DNA of 64,000 bases from Vibrio barjaei (GCF_001639065.2 NZ_LQXO02000039.1:32184-96183), one strand, 5' to 3'; positions 17,396-26,145 are shown, counted from the stretch's first letter. Program-made: numbers and translations. Notes: generated by a model not told the origin, from the sequence alone.

Positions 17396-17811
17396 AACTG
17401 ACCTTCATCTCTTGCTGTAACTTTGAACTTCTTCTCCGCAATCACACGTCCTTGCATTTCAAGCACCATGCGCCACTCACCTAGGTTGCTTTCGAGGCCA
17501 TCGATAGAGTGCAGCAGCTGAATGGTGTCACCCAGATAGAAATCCCAATCATTACTGCCGATATGCTCTTCACCATCAAAAGGTTCCAACACCTGTCCTT
17601 TCTTGCCAACGATGCCAGGATGGTAAATGCAGTATCGAACGCGCTCCCCTTTGGCCTTTTTGATATTAACAATAAAGCCAAATTCAATGTGCTCATCAGC
17701 TGGCACTATGGTGGTGAAATCTTGAATTTTAGGCAGCTCTTTAGAGCCTGAATCCCAAGTAGAATAGATACCATAAGACGTCATCTCGATGACGGGTGAA
17801 CGTTTAGCCAT
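17374..17811 (-). CDS. DUF3859 domain protein
   Basis: A 145-residue protein of beta-rich character ('EMTSYGIYSTWDSGSKELP', 'GEWRMVLEMQGRVIAEKKFKV'). It fits the DUF3859 family found in vibrios and alteromonads. There is no signal peptide. The family function is unknown. It begins a two-gene unit with the downstream overlapping gene. Confidence 0.75.
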   Translation of the reverse strand: MAKRSPVIEMTSYGIYSTWDSGSKELPKIQDFTTIVPADEHIEFGFIVNIKKAKGERVRYCIYHPGIVGKKGQVLEPFDGEEHIGSNDWDFYLGDTIQLLHSIDGLESNLGEWRMVLEMQGRVIAEKKFKVTARDEGQFWKHRGF

Positions 17812-17887
17812 TGTCCCATTGAGCCTTTTATTTGATGAGCATTATTTGATACGTCATTAGCGTGACACAGCGCTATATTTAGTGCGT

Positions 17888-18256
17888 TCAGTCTTGCCAG
17901 CGAGCACGCATTTTAGCAATGACAGCATCACTAACTCCATGGATATTTTGGTATTTACCGATACAAACGATAATTTCCAAATCCGCATTGAATTGCTGCG
18001 CTAGCGTTTTGTACGTCTTCATTTCCCAATGTCGCACGAAGGTATTTGCCACTACTACATCCTCACCTTTGGCAAGAGCCTGCTTGACCTGCTTCTGGCA
18101 CCATAAATGTGCTTGTTCAATCAGGCTAGGGTCATAGCAGTAGTCTCCGTGATCATTAACAAAATACATGTCTGCTTCGAAATGTTGTGCATCATACGTC
18201 TTTGCTAACGTTGTTTTTCCCGAGCCAGGTAAGCCCCGGATAAGCGTCAATTTCAA
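17888..18256 (-). CDS. Small P-loop ATPase/kinase-like protein
   Basis: A 122-residue protein starting 'MKLTLIRGLPGSGKTTLAKT', with a perfect Walker A (GLPGSGKTT). It has a 'FEADMYF' acidic strand and 'VVVANTFVRHWEMKTY', where a Walker B-like strand would be. It resembles the zeta-toxin/polynucleotide-kinase-like AAA_33 group. It is short and has no fused partner. Nucleotide binding is confident; the phosphate acceptor is unknown. Confidence 0.75.
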   Translation of the reverse strand: MKLTLIRGLPGSGKTTLAKTYDAQHFEADMYFVNDHGDYCYDPSLIEQAHLWCQKQVKQALAKGEDVVVANTFVRHWEMKTYKTLAQQFNADLEIIVCIGKYQNIHGVSDAVIAKMRARWQD

Positions 18257-18390
18257 TTGTTGATACCTTCAAACGTATAGAGCCATGCATTGTACCCAAT
18301 TTCAGGCTCAGTACACGGTTTGATTCGTTGGTCATACTCGAATTGAACTAAAATTAACTATCGACAAGCAAAAACGTTTGCGTTAACTTT

Positions 18391-18414
18391 AGATGTATAG
18401 ACGTCCAGATGACC
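18391..18414 (+). promoter_or_regulatory. Three tandem MetJ boxes upstream of metA
   Basis: Three adjacent octamers, AGATGTAT, AGACGTCC and AGATGACC, resemble the MetJ consensus AGACGTCT. They lie in an uninterrupted 8-bp phase, 25 bases before the metA start. MetJ with S-adenosylmethionine represses met genes by binding two or more tandem boxes. The middle box matches 7 of 8 positions. Confidence 0.8.
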
Positions 18415-18438
18415 AAACATTAGCTTAGGGAGAAAGCT

Positions 18439-19380
18439 GTGCCAATTAAGATTCCCGATCAACTGCCTGCATCCAACGTATTGAGAAACGAAAATATCTT
18501 CGTGATGTCGGAGACCCGTGCTGCCACGCAGGAAATTCGACCACTCAAAGTACTGATCCTCAATTTGATGCCAAAGAAAATTGAAACGGAAACCCAGTTC
18601 CTAAGATTGCTTTCTAATAGTCCACTACAAGTTGATGTCGAGCTGCTGCGCATTGATGACAGACCAAGCAAGAACACACCAACGGAACACCTAGATACCT
18701 TCTACCGTCAGTTTGAAACGATCAAAGATCGTAACTTCGATGGACTTATTATTACCGGGGCACCACTCGGTTTAGTTCAATTTGAAGACGTGATTTACTG
18801 GGAACATCTGCAAACCATTATGAATTGGGCTAATAAGCACGTAACCTCTACTCTGTATGTGTGCTGGGCGGCTCAAGCGGGACTGAAGCTGTTATTCGAT
18901 TTGCCGAAAAGAACTCGCAAAGAGAAACTGTCTGGTGTTTACCACCATACTATTCAGCATCAATACCACCCGCTACTTCGTGGTTTTGATGATTCTTTCC
19001 TTGCACCCCATTCGCGCTACGCAGATTTCTCGCCCGAGTATCTGGAGTCACATACGGATCTAGATATTCTAGCGACGTCAGATGTAGCTGGTGTCTACCT
19101 TGCAGCAACCAAGGACAAACGAAATGTATTTGTGACAGGTCACCCTGAGTACGACTCACACACTTTACATGGCGAGTATGTCCGTGACCTTGGTGAAGGT
19201 ATGGAGCCCGCAATTCCGGTCAATTATTATCCGAACAACAATCCTGATAATAAACCTATCGCGAGCTGGCGCAGTCATGGCCACTTGTTGTTTGCCAACT
19301 GGCTCAACTACTGCGTATACCAGCAAACGCCTTACGATTTGGAACACTTCAGTGCAGATGCGTTTACCACAGACGAGTAA
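18439..19380 (+). CDS. metA: Homoserine O-succinyltransferase
   Basis: A 313-residue enzyme, the usual MetA length, starting MPIKIPDQLPASNVL from GTG with GGGAGAAAG upstream. It acylates L-homoserine in the first committed step of methionine synthesis. The catalytic Cys is in 'STLYVCWAAQAGL', and the catalytic His and Glu lie in 'VFVTGHPEYDSHTL'. MetJ boxes directly upstream support methionine repression. Acyl-CoA preference (succinyl or acetyl) cannot be fixed by eye; succinyl is usual for this lineage. Confidence 0.96.
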   Translation: MPIKIPDQLPASNVLRNENIFVMSETRAATQEIRPLKVLILNLMPKKIETETQFLRLLSNSPLQVDVELLRIDDRPSKNTPTEHLDTFYRQFETIKDRNFDGLIITGAPLGLVQFEDVIYWEHLQTIMNWANKHVTSTLYVCWAAQAGLKLLFDLPKRTRKEKLSGVYHHTIQHQYHPLLRGFDDSFLAPHSRYADFSPEYLESHTDLDILATSDVAGVYLAATKDKRNVFVTGHPEYDSHTLHGEYVRDLGEGMEPAIPVNYYPNNNPDNKPIASWRSHGHLLFANWLNYCVYQQTPYDLEHFSADAFTTDE

Positions 19381-19429
19381 AACTGTCTTGCGACCTATTT
19401 TCTAAATCCTGTCACGGCAACATCTACCC

Positions 19430-19452
19430 ATCTCCCCTGCTATAGGGGAGAT
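19430..19452. terminator. Hairpin between metA and DUF3081 gene
   Basis: ATCTCCCCT (19430-19438) pairs with AGGGGAGAT (19444-19452) around a 5-base loop in the convergent gap. The T-run is weak on both strands. Confidence 0.6.
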
Positions 19453-19473
19453 ATCATCTGTATTCCTACGATT

Positions 19474-19725
19474 CTACTTCGCTAACAACGCTACTTTTTT
19501 CAAAAAGCTATCACGTAAGTGTTCTTGGTCGTATTCCAAATGATAGGTATTGTGAAAGCCCACTTTCAGCTCTACACCATTACCTCTCATATACACGTTA
19601 TAACCATCATAATCTGAGAACGCTTCAACACCGCCATAGATCTTGCCAAACTCTGTATCAGTGCCATGTTCCATTATGTTGTCGTAGGCTTGAAGTACTT
19701 TTCCGGGGTCCAGTTCGTTTTTCAT
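19474..19725 (-). CDS. DUF3081 family small protein
   Basis: An 83-residue protein beginning MKNELDPGKVLQAYDNIMEH, with a central 'EAFSDYDGYNVYMRGNGVEL' segment. This matches my memory of DUF3081, a small Vibrio/Shewanella family of unknown role. It is soluble, acidic and has no cysteines. A GGAGG-like Shine-Dalgarno lies directly upstream. It stands downstream of fadD on the same strand but behind a hairpin. Confidence 0.75.
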   Translation of the reverse strand: MKNELDPGKVLQAYDNIMEHGTDTEFGKIYGGVEAFSDYDGYNVYMRGNGVELKVGFHNTYHLEYDQEHLRDSFLKKVALLAK

Positions 19726-19741
19726 CGCTGCCTCCTAATAA

Positions 19742-19767
19742 ACAAAGCCACACTAAAAGTGTGGCTT
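19742..19767 (-). terminator. Terminator after fadD
   Basis: AAGCCACACT and AGTGTGGCTT form a 10-bp stem with a 3-base loop. It is followed on the minus strand by TTGTTTATT, 53 bases after the fadD stop. Confidence 0.72.
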
Positions 19768-19819
19768 ATGAATATGCAGAGCGCCAATTTTATCCGGCTA
19801 TTGCGTGAGCTGTTCGATC

Positions 19820-21487
19820 TTATTCATCACGTAGAACTCGACGTAATATTTTACCCACGTTGGTTTTTGGCAGCTCATCTCTAAACTCAATCACTTTAGG
19901 GATCTTGTATCCTGTAAGATGCTGACGACAGTGTTTCTTAATGTCATCAACGGTAACTGGACCACTAGTCACTACGACTAACTTGACGCGTTCCCCTGCT
20001 ACATCATCAAGCACGCCTACCGCTGCAGCCTCAACAATTTTAGGGTGTAACGTCGCTACCTCTTCAATTTCGGTTGGGAACACATTAAATCCAGAAACCA
20101 AAATCATATCTTTCTTACGGTCTTCGATATAGAAGATGCCGTCTTCGTCCATACGACCAATATCGCCCGAATACAACCAGCCATCTTTGGTTAATATAGC
20201 GCTGGTTTCCGCTTCTTGCTTCCAATAGCCTTTCATTACTTGGTCACCACGGATTTGAATCTCTCCGACTTCGTTTACACCCAGTGGTTGACCGTTTTCA
20301 TCTACGATACGCAGTTCAGTACTTGGCAGGGGAACTCCTACCGCAGGCACGTAGGATTGCTGTGTATGAACACCACCTGCAACTACAGGCGAGCATTCCG
20401 TCAAACCGTAGCCTTCAATGATTGGCATCCCTGTAATCTTTTGCCATTCGTCTGCGATGTGTTTTTGAGTTGCCATGCCACCAGCAATGGTGAACTCAGC
20501 ATTGGAGAAATCCAACTCTCTAAATTTGGCGTGATTGTTCAATGCCGCAAATAACGTATTAAGCCCAAATATCATCGTGAACGGATATTTACTTAAGTCA
20601 CTGACAAAACTATTCAAATCACGAGGGTTCGTAATCAAGAGGTTGCTACCACCCATGTACATCATTAACATCATACTGACTGAATTGGCAAAGATGTGGT
20701 AAAGCGGTAAAGGAGTCACCGCACGCTCTTTGTCTTTAGAAGTTCTAGGACCGAAATGGCCATAGACTTGCAGCACGTTCGCAATGATGTTTCTATGAGT
20801 TAGCATTGCCCCTTTCGCAAGACCTGTGGTGCCGCCAGTGTACTGAAGATAAGCAAGGTCACCGCTTTCAATCAAAGGTGGGTTAAAGTCCATACGTTTA
20901 CCGTCAGTAAGTGCACGTCTTAATGAAATCGCCCCAGGCAAATGGTACTTAGGCACCATTTTTTTCACGTACTTAACCACAAAGTTCACTAACGTTCGTT
21001 TATGTGGTGCGAGTTCATCACCAATGCTCGTCAAGATGACATGCTTAATGCTGGTCTTAGCAATGACCTGTTGTAAGCTGTTACCAAAGTTAGTCACCGC
21101 CACAATGATCGTCGCACCCGAGTCACGCAGCTGATGCTCCAGCTCTCTTGGCGTGTATAGCGGGTTGACATTAACCACAACAAGTCCTGCCTTCAACGCA
21201 CCAAGAATGGTGATTGGATATTGCAGTAAGTTCGGCATCATCAGCGCAATTCTATCGCCCTTTTTCGCCTTAAGTTCGTTCTGAAGATAGGCAGCAAAAG
21301 CATCACTTTTCTCGTTTAAGTCGCGATACGTGAGTGAATGTCCCATGTTGACAAACGCCGTGTTGTCCGCGAATTGCTCGAACGGCTTAACGAACATCTC
21401 ATTGATGTTGGTGTATTGGTCGATATCGACAAACTCAGGAACATCATCGGGATACGTCTTTAACCAAGGTTTGTTATTTGTGCTCAT
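19820..21487 (-). CDS. fadD: Long-chain fatty acid-CoA ligase
   Basis: A 555-residue acyl-CoA synthetase, close to E. coli FadD (561). ANL-superfamily motifs are in order: the P-loop 'LQYTGGTTGLAKGAMLTHRN', 'EGYGLTECSPVV', 'YSGDIGRMDEDGIFYIEDRK', and the catalytic lysine in 'LPKTNVGKILRR' near the C-terminus. It activates long-chain fatty acids with ATP and CoA at the inner membrane for beta-oxidation. It is a single gene; FadR control is usual in the family, but I did not identify an operator with confidence. Confidence 0.95.
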   Translation of the reverse strand: MSTNNKPWLKTYPDDVPEFVDIDQYTNINEMFVKPFEQFADNTAFVNMGHSLTYRDLNEKSDAFAAYLQNELKAKKGDRIALMMPNLLQYPITILGALKAGLVVVNVNPLYTPRELEHQLRDSGATIIVAVTNFGNSLQQVIAKTSIKHVILTSIGDELAPHKRTLVNFVVKYVKKMVPKYHLPGAISLRRALTDGKRMDFNPPLIESGDLAYLQYTGGTTGLAKGAMLTHRNIIANVLQVYGHFGPRTSKDKERAVTPLPLYHIFANSVSMMLMMYMGGSNLLITNPRDLNSFVSDLSKYPFTMIFGLNTLFAALNNHAKFRELDFSNAEFTIAGGMATQKHIADEWQKITGMPIIEGYGLTECSPVVAGGVHTQQSYVPAVGVPLPSTELRIVDENGQPLGVNEVGEIQIRGDQVMKGYWKQEAETSAILTKDGWLYSGDIGRMDEDGIFYIEDRKKDMILVSGFNVFPTEIEEVATLHPKIVEAAAVGVLDDVAGERVKLVVVTSGPVTVDDIKKHCRQHLTGYKIPKVIEFRDELPKTNVGKILRRVLRDE

Positions 21488-21736
21488 TGCTATTACACCT
21501 ATTTATTTTATCTCGAGTACTCTAACGAAGTTCACACAATAGATATAGATTAGAGTCATTATTCTATCTTAAATGACTACTTTATAAGCAAAATGACTTG
21601 CTCGAACTTCACAACCATCGTTAAGTTTTGACGATTCGCTCGCACGGTTACCCCGATTTCCTACGTTCGATACGACATCGACTTATGATGAACAGACGAA
21701 ATCGCGGTTTGACATTAAGGAATTTGAAACAGAACT

Positions 21737-22462
21737 ATGAAAAGCCATGCTCACATCGTAATGCTCGCCTCGATGACATTGAGTGGCTGTGTTACCGTTC
21801 AGGAGGATAATACCAATACTCAACACACACCAATAAATATGGCTGATACACGTATTGCTTTGGGTCTTAGCTACATCAAACTTGAACAATATTCCAAAGC
21901 ACGTCAAAGCTTAGAAAAAGCCATGAAATATGCACCCCACTACTACAAAAGCAGTTTGTCTTTAGCGTACTATTTCGATGTAGTCGGAGAAGTTGATAAA
22001 GCGGCAGAGCTATACAAGAAAGCGCTTAAAGAACACCCAAACAACGGCAATGTTTACAATAACTATGGTACTTTTCTGTGTAAGCAAGGAGAGTTTCAAA
22101 GAGCTGATGCCTTATTTAATCAAGCGCTCAACAAACCTAGCTACTATGCTGTCGCTGAGACCTATGAAAATGCTGGTTTATGCGCTCTAAAAGCGCAAAA
22201 AAGTCATCAAGCCAAATACTATTTCAACAAATCAGTTGAACACCAACCACTACGTCCCGTCTCCAGTTTGCAATTAGCGGCGTTAGAAATAGAACAGGAC
22301 CAATTGCCTCAAGCTCGATTGAGATTGCTCGACTTTAGTCAACGCTATGGTTATCAGCGAAACAACCTTGAGTTATTAATCGAGCTTGAGCGGAAATCAG
22401 AGAACTGGATTTTAGTCAACAAGTACCAAGCCTTGCTTGAGCAAGTTAACGTATCAAAGTAG
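21737..22462 (+). CDS. TPR-repeat lipoprotein, PilW/PilF-like
   Basis: A 241-residue lipoprotein (lipobox 'TLSGC', Cys19) composed mainly of tetratricopeptide repeats. 'RIALGLSYIKLEQYSKARQS' opens the first, and 'NGNVYNNYGTFLCKQGEFQR' is the typical PilF/PilW stretch. PilW-type proteins help PilQ secretin assembly at the outer membrane. The usual vibrio pilW sits in the rlmN-rodZ-ispG cluster; this copy stands alone, so it may be a paralog with another partner. Its 3' end overlaps the convergent rlmF gene by 9 bp. Confidence 0.8.
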   Translation: MKSHAHIVMLASMTLSGCVTVQEDNTNTQHTPINMADTRIALGLSYIKLEQYSKARQSLEKAMKYAPHYYKSSLSLAYYFDVVGEVDKAAELYKKALKEHPNNGNVYNNYGTFLCKQGEFQRADALFNQALNKPSYYAVAETYENAGLCALKAQKSHQAKYYFNKSVEHQPLRPVSSLQLAALEIEQDQLPQARLRLLDFSQRYGYQRNNLELLIELERKSENWILVNKYQALLEQVNVSK

Positions 22463-23512
22463 TGCTTTGACCTTATCTTTTCTTTCTTCTGCTGACATAA
22501 ACGTCCATGCCAAGAAACGACTTTTCTTCTGCCCTTGTGCCATTTCTTGAATCACAATTTCAGAGACACCTAGTTTTTCTAGACGCTTTCTAAGTGGGCG
22601 AATATTGTCTTTTTTGGATAGTAAGGTGCTAAACCAAATCACTTGTGATGAAAACTCTTTACTTTCCTGAGCCATATTAAGTACAAACGCTTCCTCTCCT
22701 CCGGGACACCACAGCTCTGCATTTTGCCCACCAAAATTGAGCTTCCCATCCAACTTGGCTGCACCGTATTGACCACGCGACTTTTGATTTTTCGAGAGAT
22801 TGTTGTTTTTCCGCTCTGTGCCTTTTTGCGCGTCTTCCATCGACTTATGGAAAGGAGGATTGCAAGTGGTAGCGACGAAAAAATCATCAGAAGCAATCAC
22901 ACCAGCAAACATATGATTGCTGTTTTGCTGATGTCGAATCTCAATTTTCCGCGCCAGTTTGTCGTTGTTATTGACGATCTCTTTGGCACAGTTCACCGAG
23001 ATAGGGTCAATGTCAGATCCTACCCAATTCCAGTGATGACGTGTCGCACCAACAATCGGATAGATGCAGTTTGCGCCAGTACCAATATCAAGCGCTTTAA
23101 CCTTAAGACGAGCTTTCTCAGACTGCTCTCGCATTAAGTCATATTGCAGCCACTCATTAAGGCGATGAACATAATCCGCTCTGCCGGGAATAGGAGGACA
23201 CAAATAACTCTCAGGAATGTCCCAAAAGTTTATACCATAGTAGGCCTTGAGCAGTGCGCGATTGAGCAGCTTAACCGAAGCAGGGTCGGAGAACATGATC
23301 GTCGCCTCCCCTTTAGGATTGCTGATAACAGAGTCCTTCAGTTCAGGGAGTGCTTGCGTGAGCTTTACAAAATCGTAGCGGCCCTGGTGAAAGTTGTCTT
23401 TGTGAAGACCCTCTGCATGACGCTTAACTAGCTTAGTATCTGAGCTCACCATCTTGTTCTTCTTAGTGTGACCCGATTTGCTGTTGGCGCGTTTATTATT
23501 TTCGGTCTTCAT
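22454..23512 (-). CDS. rlmF: 23S rRNA (adenine(1618)-N(6))-methyltransferase RlmF
   Basis: A 352-residue methyltransferase. It has a lysine-rich N-terminal tail (about 1-45), 'ALDIGTGANCIYPIVG' (SAM motif I), and 'TTCNPPFHKSMEDA' carrying the NPPF catalytic motif of N6-adenine methyltransferases. The following 'NFGGQNAELWCPGGEEAFV' is characteristic of RlmF/YbiN. It modifies A1618 of 23S rRNA. It overlaps the upstream ygjP-like gene by 17 bp, so the two are probably co-translated. Confidence 0.94.
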   Translation of the reverse strand: MKTENNKRANSKSGHTKKNKMVSSDTKLVKRHAEGLHKDNFHQGRYDFVKLTQALPELKDSVISNPKGEATIMFSDPASVKLLNRALLKAYYGINFWDIPESYLCPPIPGRADYVHRLNEWLQYDLMREQSEKARLKVKALDIGTGANCIYPIVGATRHHWNWVGSDIDPISVNCAKEIVNNNDKLARKIEIRHQQNSNHMFAGVIASDDFFVATTCNPPFHKSMEDAQKGTERKNNNLSKNQKSRGQYGAAKLDGKLNFGGQNAELWCPGGEEAFVLNMAQESKEFSSQVIWFSTLLSKKDNIRPLRKRLEKLGVSEIVIQEMAQGQKKSRFLAWTFMSAEERKDKVKALL

Positions 23513-24005
23513 GCTTAAGCTCCTGATAGATCATAAATAGGCGCGCATCGAACTCTAGCTGATGATAATCAGGCTCCATATGACAGCATAATTGGTAAAA
23601 CGATTTATCGTGCTCTTTTTCTTTGATATGAGCAAGTTCGTGCACCACTAGCATCCGCAATAATGGCTCCGGCGCATGTTTAAACACGCTAGCAATGCGA
23701 ATTTCGTTCTTAGATTTTAGCTTGCCACCATGGGAGCGGGACACGTAAGTGTGCAAACCAAGCGCGTTGTTTATCAAATGAATTTTATTGTCCCAAATGA
23801 CTTTTGAAATCGGCGCTGTTTTTTTCATGTAGCGCTGTTTGATATCCATGGTGTAATCGAACAACGCTTTTTCACTCTGGATTTGATGACGCTCTGGATA
23901 ACGCTTTTCAAACCACGCAACAAAACGCCCGCTTTCAATTAGTGAAGATACTTGTTCAATAAGGTTTTGCGGATACCCCGCAATGTATTTGAGACTACTA
24001 TTCAT
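23496..24005 (-). CDS. ygjP: YgjP-like zinc metalloprotease (DUF45)
   Basis: A 169-residue soluble protein with the metzincin-like motif 'VVHELAHIKEKEHDKSFYQL' (HExxH, then H in 'EHDKSF') near the C-terminus. This is typical of the YgjP/DUF45 family. The family is related to SprT/WLM proteases; substrates are not established. It is located upstream of and overlapping rlmF. Confidence 0.85.
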   Translation of the reverse strand: MNSSLKYIAGYPQNLIEQVSSLIESGRFVAWFEKRYPERHQIQSEKALFDYTMDIKQRYMKKTAPISKVIWDNKIHLINNALGLHTYVSRSHGGKLKSKNEIRIASVFKHAPEPLLRMLVVHELAHIKEKEHDKSFYQLCCHMEPDYHQLEFDARLFMIYQELKHEDRK

Positions 24006-24111
24006 CCGCTTTTAGCGCATCCTAGGTTAAGTTTGTCGCCATTCTATAGAAGTCCCTTTTTGAAAGCCATAAGATGGTTCTGCCAATCTAACTGCTCTAA
24101 ACCAACAAGCA

Positions 24112-24137
24112 AAAAAGCAGCCCGAAAGCTGCTTTTT
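24112..24137 (-). terminator. Terminator of the carbohydrate operon
   Basis: AAAAAGCAGC (24112-24121) and GCTGCTTTTT (24128-24137) form a perfect 10-bp stem with a U-rich 3' arm, 23 bases after the ribB stop on the minus strand. It closes the long operon before ygjP. Confidence 0.85.
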
Positions 24138-24160
24138 GATTATTAGTGTCTGGTTAACTA

Positions 24161-25273
24161 TTAACTGGGTTCAACATAATCCACAACCTCCAAACCAAAG
24201 CCAGACAACGAGTGGTATTTTTTGTCTGCCGAAGACAGGAGATTCATCTTGGAGACGCCGAGGTCAGCAAGTATCTGTGAACCAACGCCCACCTTTCGTG
24301 AGGTGCTGGTTTTCTTATTTTGTGGGTAGTTTTCCCCTTGGTCTAGTGCCTGATAACGTTTTACTTTTGCTATCTGCGACTCAGAACTATCCTGCCCTTC
24401 GAGGATCACCAATATCCCTCCTCGATCAGCAATGGTGGCCATGGCTTTGTTTAGTGTCCATGACGATTGCGATTCGCGAGTAGAAAACAGCACATCTTGG
24501 AAAGTGTCTTTCACATGGACTCGAACGTTAGTCGGCTGCTCATCAATACTCCCCTTCACCATGGCATGGTGAATTTGGTTATCCACAGTGTCTTTGTAAG
24601 TCACCATCGAGAACTCACCAAATTCTGTTGGGATCTGACAGCTTGCAACGCGCTCAATGGTCGTTTCTGTCGCGTTTCGGTATTCGATAAGATCGGCAAT
24701 CGTCCCTAATTTAATACCGTGCTTTTCAGCAAACATTTCCAATTGCGGACGTCGAGCCATGGTGCCGTCGTCATTGAGGATCTCAACGATAACTGATGCT
24801 GGTTCGTGACCGGCTAATCTTGCTAAATCGCAGCCTGCCTCTGTATGCCCAGCGCGAACCAACACCCCGCCATCTTTGGCCGCCAACGGGAAAATATGCC
24901 CCGGTTGCACTAAGTCTTGAGGTTGCGCACCTTTGGCAACAGCAGCCTGTACAGTCACTGCTCGGTCCTCAGCAGAAATGCCAGTGGTAACGCCTTGTGC
25001 TGCTTCAATCGATACGGTAAAAGCCGTTGCCCAAGGCTCAGTAGGATTTTGAACCATAGGAAACAAATTTAACTCTTGGCAACGCTGCTGCGTTAATGTG
25101 AGACAAATTAGCCCTCGACCATGAGTTGCCATAAAGTTGATATCTTGGGCTGAGATGCACTCAGCCGCCATCATAATATCACCTTCATTTTCACGATCTT
25201 CATCATCCATTAGGATGACCATTTTTCCTTGTTTGTAGTCTTCAAGTACATCTTTGATACAGCTAATTGGCAT
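24161..25273 (-). CDS. ribB: 3,4-dihydroxy-2-butanone 4-phosphate synthase, RibBX type
   Basis: A 370-residue protein from ATG 25273, which has AAAGG upstream and lies 13 bp after the preceding gene. The N-terminal DHBP synthase domain looks complete: 'DDEDRENEGDIMMAAE', 'FMATHGRGLICL', 'GISAEDRAVTV' and 'LVRAGHTEAGCDLARLAG'. It would split D-ribulose 5-phosphate into 3,4-dihydroxybutanone phosphate and formate. The C-terminal third is related to GTP cyclohydrolase II but lacks the zinc Cys cluster: 'DTFQDVLFSTRESQSSW' replaces the CLTGD...RCDCG region. It therefore matches RibBX variants rather than active RibBA. It is the last gene of the operon; only 13 bp precede it, so no FMN riboswitch. 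Confidence 0.9.
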   Translation of the reverse strand: MPISCIKDVLEDYKQGKMVILMDDEDRENEGDIMMAAECISAQDINFMATHGRGLICLTLTQQRCQELNLFPMVQNPTEPWATAFTVSIEAAQGVTTGISAEDRAVTVQAAVAKGAQPQDLVQPGHIFPLAAKDGGVLVRAGHTEAGCDLARLAGHEPASVIVEILNDDGTMARRPQLEMFAEKHGIKLGTIADLIEYRNATETTIERVASCQIPTEFGEFSMVTYKDTVDNQIHHAMVKGSIDEQPTNVRVHVKDTFQDVLFSTRESQSSWTLNKAMATIADRGGILVILEGQDSSESQIAKVKRYQALDQGENYPQNKKTSTSRKVGVGSQILADLGVSKMNLLSSADKKYHSLSGFGLEVVDYVEPS

Positions 25274-25286
25274 AAGAAAACCTTTG

Positions 25287-26129
25287 TTATTGTTCGGCAA
25301 GTTGTTGAATGTAGGACACACTAGATTTCAGTGCCGCTACAATGTTTTCCATACTTTCTGGGGAGCGCCCACGAATTGGGAAGGTGTCTTTGCGTCGATA
25401 CATACGCAGTGGCTTTTCAATACTGAATGGTAATTGACGGTTAGCCAGCGTCTGAATAATGGGTTCAAAGTTAATTACCCCCTGCCCAAGAGCTGGGAAC
25501 GTAAACTTGTCATCATGAATTTGCACATCTTTAATATGGAAATGCTGACAGAAAGGTAGCGCCATCTTAGCTTCTTCACTCGGGCTTAAGTTGGGCACAA
25601 GAGAGACTGAGTTACCCGGATCGAAGTTTAGCGCCAACGCGTCATGGTTAACCTCTGAAAGCATTCGAACGCCATCGTGAGCCGTCGCAAACGCATTAAA
25701 GTTATGGTCACCACCGTTCTCAATACAAATGACACACCCCTTGTCTTTGGCGTATTCCGATAACACTTTAAGATTGGCGATAATGGTTGCACGATCGGCA
25801 ATTGGGCCGGTACAGGTATTGAGATAAGTCACTCCAAGGTGATGAGCGAAATCGATTCTCATCATAAAATCATCGATCGCGCTTGGTGCAGCTAAATTCA
25901 TGGTACAGCCCAGCGCATCTGTTTTAAGTTGCTCTTTGTCCAATAGTGACAGTAAGTATTGAGCATGGCTCTCGGAGAACATGTCACTGTCAAGTTGACC
26001 AACATAGCCTTGATTGAAAGCAAATTCGACTTTGCCCACGCCCAATTGACTGATTGTTTTCAGCGACGTTTTTAAGTCATGCCCATCAAAAATCGCTGTG
26101 TTGATGGCTAATCTATCTAATATTCCCAT
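25287..26129 (-). CDS. TIM-barrel sugar isomerase/epimerase (xylose isomerase-like superfamily)
   Basis: A 280-residue AP-endonuclease-2/xylose isomerase-like protein. Likely metal ligands are in 'CIENGGDHNF' (Glu), 'LNFDPGNSVS' (Asp), 'HFHIKDVQ' (His) and 'PFSIEKP' (Glu). I chose ATG 26129 over GTG 26132 because AAGGGA is eight bases ahead. Superfamily members include tagatose 3-epimerases, hydroxypyruvate isomerase and the tetrulose-phosphate racemase EryC; an oxo-isoapionate decarboxylase is, as I recall, also of this fold. In this operon a C4 sugar-phosphate racemase or a decarboxylase feeding L-erythrulose is plausible. Exact reaction is unknown. Confidence 0.82.
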   Translation of the reverse strand: MGILDRLAINTAIFDGHDLKTSLKTISQLGVGKVEFAFNQGYVGQLDSDMFSESHAQYLLSLLDKEQLKTDALGCTMNLAAPSAIDDFMMRIDFAHHLGVTYLNTCTGPIADRATIIANLKVLSEYAKDKGCVICIENGGDHNFNAFATAHDGVRMLSEVNHDALALNFDPGNSVSLVPNLSPSEEAKMALPFCQHFHIKDVQIHDDKFTFPALGQGVINFEPIIQTLANRQLPFSIEKPLRMYRRKDTFPIRGRSPESMENIVAALKSSVSYIQQLAEQ

Positions 26130-26145
26130 CACATTAATCCCTTAA

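Noticed and set aside
25274..25286. FMN riboswitch for ribB
   Set aside because: Only 13 bases separate ribB from the preceding gene, too short for an RFN element.
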